Part shown: positions 1-13,000 of the stretch, piece by piece | Layout: the number at the start of each line of letters is the position of its first letter | Numbering within the stretch: position 1 is the stretch's first letter | Source of the DNA: Saccoglossus kowalevskii | Taxonomy: Eukaryota > Hemichordata > Enteropneusta > Harrimaniidae | DNA: 42,504 nucleotides | Assembly: GCF_000003605.2 (NCBI RefSeq) | Contig: NW_003146773.1 | Span: 114,271 to 156,774, forward strand | Direction of reading: 5' to 3' | Notes under the pieces: model-generated | Told to the model about the DNA's origin: nothing | Databases searched by the model: none | Seen by the model: only the letters and a program-made list of their open reading frames with translations | Position numbers and translations under genes: made by a program

Positions 1-735
1 AATTAATATGTACTGATATTACCCTAAACACTACCAGGTCTGTGCAGTGTCATGTGACATCTATGTACCAAGTTTTATTGAAATGTTATGATTAGTACTT
101 GAGATATCAGTGGAAAAGCCGAAAATTGATTAATCATTATGTAAATTAGGTAATTAATAATATTAACAGATTTTTACCCAAAACTAATCAAATCTGCGTA
201 TTGGTTCAGAGCATCCCTGTGCCAAGTTTCATCAAAATCCACTGAGTGGTTCTTCAAATATCAGTGGAACAGTCATGGAACAGCTTGAAATCAGATAATT
301 AGCATTTAAATTAGATAATTAATATTCATAGATTTTTACCCAAAACTAATCAAATCTGCGCACTAGTTCAGAGCATCCATGTGCCAAGTTTCATCAAAAT
401 CCAATGAGTGGTTCTTCAGATATCAGTGGAACAGTCTTGGAACAGCTAAAAATCAGCTAATTATCATGCAAATTAGGTAATTAATATTCATAGATTTTTA
501 CCAAAACCTAATCAACTCTGCGCATTATCCCAGAGCATCTATGTACCAAGTTTCACCAAAATTTGATTAGTGGTTCTTGAGATAATGGTTGAACAAAAAA
601 AGTGACATACATACATACATACATACATACATACATACATACAGACATACAGACATACAGACATACATACATACATACAGACATACAGACAGGGTAACTG
701 CAAAGACTCCCTTTTGTGCTTCGCACACGGGAGTC
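1..735. repeat. About 162-bp tandem repeat ending in an ACAT/ACAG microsatellite and a hairpin tail
   Basis: Sits in the CDH23 intron after exon 17. Nearly four diverged copies of a unit of 161-162 bp run from the window edge to about 590. Shared phrases such as CCAAGTTTCATCAAAATCC and GTGGTTCTTCAGATATCAGT recur; equivalent bases lie at 184, 346 and 507. The last unit runs into an ACAT/ACAG microsatellite (about 603-690) and then a tail with the hairpin GACTCCC...GGGAGTC (about 706-736). The order (tandem core, microsatellite, hairpin tail) resembles non-autonomous Helitron-like or pearl-type elements of marine invertebrates, but no diagnostic Helitron 3' end is evident, so the class is unproven. 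Confidence 0.6.
603..690. repeat. ACAT/ACAG microsatellite
   Basis: Perfect and near-perfect ACAT tetranucleotides with ACAG variants, at the end of the 162-bp repeat. It produces spurious open frames in both strands. Confidence 0.9.
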
Positions 736-914
736 AATACATGTAGTCAACAAATTAAAAAAAGAAAAAAACATAAGATTTTATTTTGATCAGATTGAGG
801 GCAGTATTGCTCCACTGATATTTCTACCAATCATATAATGTTTTCATGATTATAAATAAATATACAAGCATGAATCCTTCTCTCTCTTAATAACAACTTT
901 AATTCAAAACTCAC

Positions 915-1042
915 ATCGGTGTTTCCACTAATGAAAGAATAGATGATATCACCATTCATTCCAAAGTCTAGGTCACTGGCAGTAACATTTCCAATAACTG
1001 TATCAATAGGCTGGTCTTCAGCAATATACACAGTTTGCCTTA
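915..1042 (-). CDS. CDH23: CDH23 coding exon 17: start of EC8 (last exon in window)
   Basis: Residues 770-812. Contains YIAEDQPIDTVIGN and ASDLDFGMNGDIIYSF, the calcium loop of EC8. The donor GAT|GTGAGT keeps the frame open, so the gene must continue past the left edge. Human CDH23 has 27 EC repeats, a membrane span and a cytoplasmic tail; most of the protein is therefore missing here. Confidence 0.88.
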
Positions 1043-4000
1043 CTGAAAAAGTATACAAAACCAATTTTAAATAATGACAGTTTTAACATGTCATATAACA
1101 TATTTAAAAAGACAGAAGCTGCAACTATTCAGAATATAACATTTGAAATAAAACACTTTGTATGCTGATGTGATTGATGTGAGTGTAGTGAACTATGTAG
1201 TGAAATAGCGCCCTCAGTGACAGTTTTGGTCAAACATCAAAGCATATGTCAATACAAGTAAATGTAAATAAATTTATCAGATTTAAAAAGTGTAGAAATG
1301 CAGTTTTTAAAAAGCACTTGTGAATATTTCTGAAGTATTTTAATTTAAAATAGATATTTACCATTTTCAAAGACAGGATTGTTGTCATTTACATCAAGAA
1401 TTGTGATGTACACCATTGATGTAGCAGTTTTTTGTTCATTGCCATGACCACCATCTACAGCTAGTACCTAAATAAAATATCAAAGTTTACATCGGAGATC
1501 AACATAACATGGCAACACTTAAATATAGCTGTTCTCTATCAAACATATCCCACAATGCAATAACATATCGTATTTAGTCGGTACATTTTGAAATATAATC
1601 GCAATGTTTACATTGAAAATACTTGATAAATACATTCATGTCTGACACAAGTAAAATCAGTAACTACCTGCACTATGTAAGAATCCACACCCATATCTCT
1701 GTCAAGGAATGTTGTTGTTGTAATTTCACCAGTTCCAGGGTTGATTCGAAACACACCTGGCTGTGATACCGAGTATACTATAGACTCCGTGCCCAGAGCA
1801 CTTGACATGTCTCCATCAATAGCAGTCACCGTGGTTACTGTATCACTAGTTTGGATATCTTCAAAGACAGACACGTTATAAGTCTGATGAGTAAACTCTG
1901 GACCGTGGTCATTTTTATCCTGGAATAAATAATAAATATTTCATGGTGACTAACTTTAAGTCATGCTCTGACAACAAACCCAATAGATTATTTTTATGAA
2001 ACAGGAACATATACATGTATATTTTAATAATAACTGCTATGTACAACATCAATTTTATCTCCTAGTGAGACTAACCAGTTCCTATCACACAGACGCGAAA
2101 GGAAAATATTAAAAAGTGAATCCTCCTGTAATGAAAATAATTTTCATATTACCGGTACATGCAGTTGTATACAAACAATTTCTCAAGATTCTCTCTTCAT
2201 GCAATAAAAATTCTCTCTCAAATTGGAACAGAGTTTGAGGGGAAAATGGCAGCCTCTTTGTATATGTGGGGCTGTATTAATAAAATTGAAAATTAAATGA
2301 AATTTGGTATTTATTTTTTTCAAATAGTACAATCAAGCGGACATAAAAACAATGGTTATTTTAACCATGGAAGTTAACTTTTGTTGTCTAGCATTCACAG
2401 ATTTTTTTCCTGCAGGTAATAGATACTTGAGTCCTGTTTGTCTGAAATTAACAAATTTTACCAATATCTCTAGATGGACATTTATATTCATTTGGTCTAA
2501 GAAATTATCAACAAACACCGAAAAAAAAATTCAAAATATGACATCAAAAGATTTTAAGAAAAGATTACTTACTAAGACTTCAATATAAAGTACTGCAACA
2601 TCACTTAGACCATCCAGATCTTCTGCTGACAGTGTTAAAGTTAATCCGCCATCAATTAGCTCTTCATAATCAACAGGTGTATTAACGAAGACAAAACCAT
2701 TTACACCATCGGTTGTCACGCTGAACTGGTCCTCGCTCGGAGCATCCAGAATATGGTAGGTTATTTGGTTATATGGGGCAGAGTCTCTGTCTGTGGCCTG
2801 GAAAGCGAAAACACATAATGTAATGAATTACAATACTAATGTGTTGATATAGAGCAACACTGCTAATAACTTGATAAAATAAATTTATTAAGATGTTTCA
2901 AAGATTCTAAATTTCTCAAGGTAAAAATAAGTGTGACTAGTCAGCTGGTGTACGAGAACATAAATTTTAGGGATGAACCATTGTTTTTTATTTTGGTGCG
3001 TGCAGTTTAATTTTTTCATTCCAGTATGCACTATAGTAAATATATAATTACAGTGCAATACATGTAAATGTAAATTACAGATGATTAAAGTGGCAATAGC
3101 TATGATGATTTAAAACATTTTTTTGTTTAAATATAACTACATGAAGATGACCAAATCTTATTTAAATTTTGTTTTAGAAACAATTACACCGGCAAAGTGG
3201 TCACTACACAAGGCTGTCACATGAAATGTGATGTGAAAACTAATGGTTGGATAGCCGCTATTTTGTCGAAATCAGTCACGTGATGGGAAACGTAGTTTAT
3301 GATGCATGACACACAGAAAATCACAGAAAAAAGATTGATAGTTACAGCTAATATATTATAATCATAAAACAAAAAAAAATTTTCAGAATTGCACTTGCAA
3401 GCACTAGCACATATGTGATCCAAAACGATTTCATCCATTATTGGTTGGTGTGTCTCCATTATAGTTTAATTATATAGCACCCTTGAGAGAGATATCGTTG
3501 GGGTGCATGTAAAGTAAAGTAATTAATACCAGATATGATTATACTAATATACATACAAATTCATTCAGATTTTATTTAAGGCCTTCACTTAGACTTGATA
3601 TTAAGGATAGGAACATCTAGGGTATTTTCAATGAAGCATGTACATAAAGTTGCTACGCAGAGAGCGTTAGTTTCAAGATGGTGGCACTTGCAAAAGTTTA
3701 GCTGGATTTTGTTAACCGGTTTTTAGTGATTGTTTTAGAGACTAGAATTCATATTTATCATCTGAGAGACATGTAATAAAGTTATTACAGAATACAAGCA
3801 TCTGTGTTCTCATGCATGGAAAATATTTATCTTCCTAACATCTGGCAAATATTCTCTGATGTTCTGTCATAACCAATCATATTTGGCCAGTACTATAGAA
3901 TACATTATTTTTGTTTATAAATTAACATAATTAATTCGCTTACTCTTATTCTGACTATAGATTTATTTAAATAAACCGTATTTTCCTCAATAGTAGCAAA

Positions 4001-7000
4001 GTATTCACTGTCTTTGAATACTGGTGGATTATCATTGACGTCAATCACATTAATGATAACTCGTGTGTTGTCCGCTTCGGCCGGATTACCACCATCTTCG
4101 GCTCGTACTGTGAGTTGATACCTTAGACTGAGCTCATAATCTATTGATTGGATTAAGCTGATAACACCAAGCTCTGCATCAATTATAAATCTACAAATAA
4201 GTTATATGTATTTTGTTAATATTTGCAGTAACAATGAGTTATACAACTCAGGGTATACATCATTATTATTTTTTTTTTAATTACATAAGCTTGCAATCAC
4301 ATGGCCATGAAATAAAAGTTCATAAAATGTAGATGATATAAAAATTGACTTGTCTATAATACATGTAGCATATGGAAAGTCTATATGGCTAATGAAAGAT
4401 CTACCATGCCAAGTGTATATGAAGAAGAGATATATTTTTACACAATGGTATATTACCACAAAATCACTAAGTCATTGATAATACTCACTGATCAGCTCCT
4501 GATATTGTATAGGTGATGTCTCCATAGATACCAATATCATCATCGGTTGCTGTAACCATGGTAACATTACTCCCTACTGGGAGATCCTCCTTGACATCAA
4601 CAGTGATAGACTGGGAGCTGAAGATTGGTCGGTTATCATTTTCATTAATTAATGTGATTCTTACACGAGTCATATCAAAATGAGTGATGTCAGCAGTCTC
4701 ATTTGCATATATCTGAACAAAAAAGAAAAATGCTGTGTTCAGGTTGATTCAAATGTCACTCAAATTATGTACAAGTGTTGTAAGGTACTGTAAAATACTT
4801 TATTTTAGCTGAAATTAATTTTCGCTGAAAAGATTTTTTGGGTGTTTTGTATGAAATTTTTTTTCACTGATTTTTGACAAGTTGAATGTAAAAATAGGAA
4901 AAAAGGTATATTCACTGGATTTTATATTCACTGAATCATTCTTTCAGCGAAAACAGCGAAAATGAATTTCAAGTGAAAATTAATTATTTTACAGTAGTCT
5001 TCTTTAAACACATTGCTGTCTGAAAGATTACACACAGATTCAGACAGTATTCCGAGTTATAGTGCTGAGTGAACAGTTGGAGCTGGGAATCAAACCCAGA
5101 CCCTTCCTGATACAAGGCAAACACGCTATAAACCAGTGGCACTATACATGCATTTTAGAATCCACTTAAAACAAAGTAACTTTCATGGTTAAATTATTTT
5201 ATTGTCAAAATTCAAAGTAAGGCCTGGTTGCACTTACATAAAGTTGATATTGTACTGCAGTTTCATAATCCAGAGGATGGTCCACCAGTATAATCACGTC
5301 AGCTTCACCTAACACTCTTGATGGCTCCAATCGGAATAGTTCACTGTACTGTCCATGTAATGACAAACTTATTGTAGAAAACTCTCCCTGGAAATAATAA
5401 TACTTGGATTAAATCTGCAATAACATAGCACTGTATGATTGTGAGAAGGGTAAAGTCAAATTAAAATGTTAATGAGCATATTAGCAAGGCATTGTGGGAA
5501 AGAAACTCTAGTTTTGCTCTACTGAGCATGTTACAGGGCATATTTGTAATGCATTATGGGAGACAGTTATTGAATATAATTGATTTTTTTTGATCACACG
5601 GCAAACTTTCCAAATCAAATGTCAATATGTATACAATACATGGCTTTTTCAGCCCACTATTACTTAGGCAAAAACTAATTTTGAGGTATTAAGAAAATAC
5701 TTTCATCATAGATGGGAAATGGAAAAAACATCTGTACTGGACAGGTAGATTTTGTCTGGAACAGGTAAATAGAGAAATTGTCTGTCTCTATGGTCAATAT
5801 CAAGACTTTGCTAACTGTTCTAATTTGTAGTTCAAAGTTTCTAATGTCAAGAAAACTACTTTCAGAGTTTTTAAGTCCTGACGATGATGAACTGAAAGTT
5901 AAAATTTTATTTCAAATATCAAATATATGTTTAATTTATTTTGCTAGGGATAGGTACATCATCAATTGGGACAGACCCAGCATGTCCAACAGACAGGCAT
6001 GCAACTTCAATTTTTCAAACCCTGCTCCCGCAATTCTATTCATGTTCAGTTCAAAAATGTACAAAGTTTACAAGTATGTTTCAGAGATACATTAGTAATG
6101 AGGGAAGTGCCAACTCTTGGTGAAATTTTATTTAGGGAAGTGACTTTGTCCAGGTTGCACAACCACTTACTGCTTCTGGCTAAAAGACACATTTATCTTA
6201 TGAAAATGAGAAACCTAAAACCCCACTTTCCAACTTTTCTGAACTAAGTCAAGTATAACTATCATCTTGAATACAACATTGCTGTGAACAAAGACAAAAT
6301 TGAAACACACTGTAATAAGTGGATTAAAATCCACCAAATTGTTATGTCTTGAATGCACTTGTATATTGCCTGTATATGTACGCAGTGTATTCTGCTTACT
6401 GTATGTATTATGAATGATTACCAATGAAAACTTATAAATATAAAAAAACAAGTTTACAAGTACATCGGTTTTATCAGTTCACACTACATTACAAGGACTC
6501 TAGAATTATAGAAAATCTCAAACTTCCACAATGGTTTGTATCATCTGAGCAGCAATGTAAAAAAAAGATGTTTGTGAAAGACGTCTATGGCTATAGATAC
6601 AGTCGTACAAAAGCATGATCAATGGTACATCTCTGTCTTAAGAATATAGAGGGCAGACCATTTGATTAATCACTGCATTACCATTTCATTACTCACCTGG
6701 TCTCTATCTCTGACATGGATATCTAATGGCAATGCGATATGAGCATTCTCAGACACAGTAATACTGTATTCTGCTTGGCTAAACAATGGTGATTCATCAT
6801 TGACATCGTTAATAGTGATTGTAAATTCAGTCTGTGCAGAATCACCACCATCTGGACCAACCTCCAATGCCTTAAAAATAAATTCAACAAAAGTCAGTTA
6901 AAATATTTCAATCTTTTTTATAATAAACAAGTCATAGTCCCTGATGACCGCCTATCAGCCATTTTTGATTTGAAAATGACAATATGATGTGCCTGACGTA

Positions 7001-10000
7001 TGTGTGAAATTTTAACTTCAGGCATGTCTGATATATTGATATTGTATTGCATTTTTTAAAATAAAATGTTGTGTATCAAGGTCTTGTTGGGTTTAATGTA
7101 CAAAGTTTAAACCAAAATGGTTCAAACCATTTGGTTCTGAAAAAATGTAATTTTGATGCACTTTTGGTCTTAAAATGGCTGCTGTGTGGCCATCGTAAAT
7201 CAGATCATGAAACAAATGCATGTGCATATATTCTATATATGTGTATGTGAAGTTTGAATTTAATCAGTCCAAGCATGTGTGAGATGTGGTTGGATACCAA
7301 CCAGTGTTGAATGTGACCAACCAGTGGATCACATGTGCAAAACACATGTGCACAACAAACATCTGCATCTTATTGCAAATTGCAACACGTCTGTTAATCA
7401 CAAATTTGTCCCTAATACAATTCAGCAGAAGCTTTGGACTAAAATAAATTATAATTTCAAGTGATCAGTACCTCTACTGTTAAAGTGACATAACCAGGAA
7501 ATCCTTCAGCTTCTCTGTCAATTAATCTTTGTCCCCTAATCTCACCAGTATCAGCATTGATAGTAAACAGTTCGGGCACAGAAGCTGAAAGTAAACATAT
7601 TCATAGAGTGAACATGTGTGTACTCACCACTAGTTACATCCTGGGTTTAGTGCCATTCTTCCAGGCAAAATGTTGTCTGTTTTTAGGTATTTTTCTCTAT
7701 TTTTTTATAATTTTGATCTGGATGGCCATAATTTTCTCTTGGCTACAAGTCTTAGTGAAAATTTGAGAAAATAATATGTGGGTGTAAAATTTTTGAATGG
7801 TTGATTTTTGCACTCAATTGTTTAATCATTGTTTTACCATCAGACTGTCTCTTCCAAATTTTTCAGCACATTTTTCTTGTATTCTTCAATATTTATGGAA
7901 ATGAACTCTAATCTTGGAGCCAACAGACAAAATATGAGCCAATTTTCACTTTTTACTCAAAAAATTTGGCTATTTTTGTCCCAATCTTCTGAAGGAAAGT
8001 GCAGACTATAAGTGGGACTATTTTGTGAACTGGTGGTAAAAAAGTTAAGGTGGTCTTGCATCCTGTGCATATTTTCTGCATGTAGCAGTGACAATATTTC
8101 ATGTAAAAAAATTTCTACAATCTAGTATTAGTCCAAAGTATATGAACTTGTTTTGTTCACTGTCAATCTTTTATACAGAAAAATGGGAAAATAATATAAG
8201 GTTATTACGAGAATACCTCAAAGTATGCACGAATACAGTACAGTGGCAGTATAGACCGAGTGCATACTTTGCGGTATCTTCGTAATAACCTTATTATTAT
8301 ACATCTTTTTCTTCCAAGAAAACATCATGGGAATGCCGAAATCCAAAAAGTTTAGAACAGAATCAGCAAACTTCTTTGTATGGAGTCCGGTCAAATCCTG
8401 GTGGCAGCCATGTTTGTTTTTATTATTAGAGGACGCTTACGCGCGTAATCATTCCATATTTGGAATTCACATTTCCTAATATGGTAGTATGAAAATACCC
8501 TGTAAAATACCGCAAATTATGGCATGCTGTAACTTATGGCGTTACAGTGACAGATGTATAATATTATTATATATCAAATATGTAAAAATAAAGAAAATGG
8601 CAACTTTTTTACTTTTGTGTAGTATTCCACACACACAAGAACACAGTGGGGTGTTCACCAAGAATGCATTTCCAATTATTTCCTGAAAATACAGTTTAAT
8701 ATTTTCTCATGGATGGCAGCATAACGACCATGGATGAAAAGTTTTGAGAGCAGTCTTAAACATCCCCTCACATTCACCTCAAATTTGTAATACAACTGTA
8801 CTATGACTATTGACATATTGCTGTGTAACCTCTCTATTAACTGAACTCAGTCCAACAGATACATGTGTACTCACCACTGACTATAGAATAAGATATTTGA
8901 TTAGAAAGTCCAATATCTTGGTCAAAGGCTCTGACAGTCTGAACTACCAAAGTCTGTAAATGAAAGAAAGCGTTACGGCTATCCCTACAGTGTCCAATCA
9001 CAGAGTAGGTTGCATTGGAACATAATACCAGTACTTGTCAAATCAGCACATCACTGCCTAGACTAATATTCGTTTTAACACAATCTGGCACCATAAAACA
9101 AGCCAAATTTAAGTTCAATAAAATAAAGTCATTATTGATATGAATAATTTATTATTTTTGTTCTATATTGACATATATCTACATAAATACATCATAAGTC
9201 TGACATGAACCCAAGTTCAAGATCACAGTGCCTCATAAACTTACTGTGGGAGAGTTTTCATCCACTGATGTGGTATACGGCAATCCTGTAAACATTGGCG
9301 GGTTGTCTTGCACGTCAGTTACTTTGATAATTAACGATGCCTCACTACTTTGTTGTGGAATGCCTTGATCCTGTACATGATATATAATTAATATAATTCA
9401 TTTGACAAAAAAATAATGAGATAGGGGGCTTAATGGAGCTTATCTCATTGCGTAAAAAATGTGGGGATAAGAAGAACTTTAGAAAGAAAAACATTTTTGA
9501 GTTTCCTCCTGAGATGAGATTTTCCTTCTGCAGTCAGTAATGGGATCCAAATATATGTACATCTTTATAAGGAGTGTTGTCAATTTCTATAAACCCTGTA
9601 TACTTTTGAAAGCAGAATCAGCATTCTAGACAATAATCTATAATAAGTAAATATTCATATTCATGTGAGCTTTGACCAATGGGACTTAAAGAGCTTTTTG
9701 ACATAGGGCAATGCATTTTAGAAAGATTCAAGGCCTGAACAGGTGCAACATTTTATTTATATTATTAAATAATTCATTTCAAAAGCATCGAGTAAATTAC
9801 GGAGATATAGCAATGACACTAGTCACGGTCACTGACTTTCTGTTTATTGAGAAGCCACCTTATTTCAGCTTTGGTTGTTGTACATTACTTCTAACCAATG
9901 CTAAATACAATAACGTTCAGTGAGATTCCAATATTGCACAACAGTTTTTGCTAAAGCACGAAGGGCATTTTCCAAATCCATGTAAAGTAATTTTTAAATT

Positions 10001-13000
10001 TAATAAAATTTAGAATAATTTGTGGTTATTATGATGAATTTATAATTATACCTTCATCTATTTGTCTTGAAAATTGTGGGAATGTTCATTTTATCGATAG
10101 TTAATCACTTTTTACGTACAGCTCATTCAAGACCTTAGTTTTGTTCTATAATGTTGATACTTACCGTTGCCACTATTGTTAATTCATATATATTGATATC
10201 CTCATAGTCTAATGGCTGATTTATTATTACGTATCTATTTGGTGATGGAATGGAGAAGGAATTAATCTCCTATAAAAGAAAAATAGAATAAAATTACATC
10301 AATCACTTTTAAACTATTAATTTAATATAATGAAGTCATTACACAAAGTCACTTATAGTTAAATGAGTAGTTGGTACAAGTGACATCATCGGGTGTATTG
10401 TCCACTTGCAAAATACATTGGCATGTTCAATCAAAGACACTTGAGTATTCAAGCTAGAGTGCTAGTTCTATTGATTATACTGTGCTGCATAGACATGCTT
10501 TTGTTTGAAATTCATCCCTCAAAAAACATATAATCAACACTTTGTATACATGATGTGAAATTCACAACCTTGCATGCTGAACATTCAAAATCACAATTAA
10601 AACATAAGAGCTGTTACATCCAAGAAAATATCTCACTTGCTTGTCGCTGCCTTCCCTAGTCTCTTAATTTATTTCAGTCTAAATTTACATTGTTCATCTA
10701 AATCTTTTCCAAATTGTATTTCCAAACCAAGATATTAAAATGAAACTGATCTCCACTTTTTTAGCACAGTAGTTAAAGCTTTGAGTATTATAACAAGATC
10801 TCTGGCTCAAATTTGTTTGGAACTAAATACCAGAATTCAAAAGAAGTGATCCACATCCAAGGTTCTACTACAATGATCTGCAAGTAACTCCAAAAAAACA
10901 AAGTGACCAAACTTACCGTTGAGAACGAAAAAAATATTATACCATTCCTCCCAGAGTCAGAATCTGTTGCACTGATTTCAAAAATTGTGGTTCCTACAGT
11001 CACATTCTCAGATATGGATACTTTATAAGGTGTGTTCTCGAAGACTGGGGCATTGTCATTTACATCAAGCACATATATAGATGTTTCCATCGGTTGCTAC
11101 GAGTTAAAAAAAAAATATTATTTTCTTCAATATAATATAATGTAACATTTACGAATTATTTACTGGGTTTTATTTTTGCTTATAAGTAAAACGCAATAAC
11201 AAATTTAATCTACATAAAAATGTACAATTATAAAAATCTGTGAAATTAAAACCAAATGATGAATTTGTATTTTTTGAAGGCATAAAATAGTTTCCTTCAT
11301 AGATCGTCGCACTTATGTGTGTACGCAGTGATTGGATGAAAGAAGCGGTCGTTTGTTGTTTGCTACAGTTGTTATTTAATATATAAATGTACAATGTATG
11401 TGTCTCTGCTAACACCTTACGCGCCAGATGTTTTACCCACCCAAAATTTGGAGCAAATATTTTCACATTTCATAAAATTTTTACTAAATTTCGTCACAAT
11501 TTTGTACCATACAGACAGTTTCAGATATTGCTTTTAATTTTTGATCAAAAGATTTGTCAATTTTATCAATATTTCTTATACAGTGAAGCTGACTATACAA
11601 AATCGTTTTGTAGATGGTGCGAAAATAGTTGTCAAAGGTGCTCATTACCATGGCAATGTTGTCATAGTAGATTACAAGCTAGATTGATTAGTAAGCAACA
11701 TTCATACGCTGGTTGGTATAAATGTAAATATACAACGTCACGATGTGACGATTTATAGGCTGTGACATCATTTGTTGTAAACTTATTTGCCAACCAGCAC
11801 ACGAATACATGACTGATTACAATTAGAATGTGATCTGATGTAAAAACAAGTTGTTTATTGACAGCAACATAAACATGTATCTTTAAAAAACAATAAATAA
11901 AATGTAATTACAATAAAAAGCAGCAATTAGCGGCATTATTTTATCTTTTGATGCAAACTTCTGATTCTCGCCAACCAGTCACTGAGCATACTTGCGCTCA
12001 CAAAATGTACACAAGTGGGACCTTTTATGGAAATAATATTTAAGAAATTGAATCATCTATGATTTTCAGATCATCTTGTACTAGTAAATACTGTAAAATA
12101 CTTTATTTCCGTGAAAATACAATCCAGTGAATATATATATTTTATATTCAATGTGGCAAAAATTAGTGAAAATAAATTCCATACAAAACACCCAAAAGGT
12201 CTCTTCAGCGAAAATTAATTCCAGCTAAAATAAAGTATTTTACAGTAAGCTGAACTTATTTTTATGCTAATTATCAAATGTTCAAAGCATACTATTGTCA
12301 TATAGTGGTGTCAAGAATCAGAGGTAAACTCAAATTTTCACCTTAAAAATTCTTATAAGTCATGCGTTCTAGCAACAAAGCTTTGATTTATCAACATTAA
12401 AAGGCACAAGGCTGTAAGAGTTTATAAAAAAAATTGTAAAAGCTGATCATTTCAGCTGAGTTTTCATTCAAATTCAAATATTCAATAGTAATTGGCTCTT
12501 GACCTAAACATTGTATATGCACATCTACTGGTAATAAGTAAATTATAATTGTATAAAAATACTAACCTGTTGTCCCATATTATCAACAACAGAAAATATC
12601 ACTTCATGATGTGGATTCACCTGATATCAAATAATTATAATATTATATCAATATTAATCTCAATAGCAAATAGTAATATATACAAAGTTAAAACATAATA
12701 GTATAGATGTGCTTTTCAATTCGTTTTCTTTCTTTTTTTATCAATTCGAAATTTAATTTATTACATCATTTTATTTCCCATGCATCTATTATTTTGTTGA
12801 TAGAGACTATGGAATATATTGATTGAATTAAGATTGAAATACATTAAATTGGAATTAAACTTGCCTCCCTGTCAAGTGATTTTTTTAGTTTCACCGAGCC
12901 ATTCACGGAATTGACGTCCAGAAGTTCTTGGGAAATATCATCATACAATGCATAATGAACGGGTCCTTCTGCATCATATCCATTCAGAACCAGAATCTCA

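Noticed and set aside
553-789. Short frames over the ACAT/ACAG run
   Set aside because: Produced by the microsatellite; no conserved content.
5057-5148. Functional tRNA-Thr gene
   Set aside because: The anticodon and T arms resemble a tRNA, but the acceptor stem does not close directly after the T arm, so it is treated as a SINE-like relic.
11387-11758. 123-codon plus-strand open frame in a CDH23 intron
   Set aside because: No recognisable domain, opposite strand within an intron, ordinary AT-rich composition.
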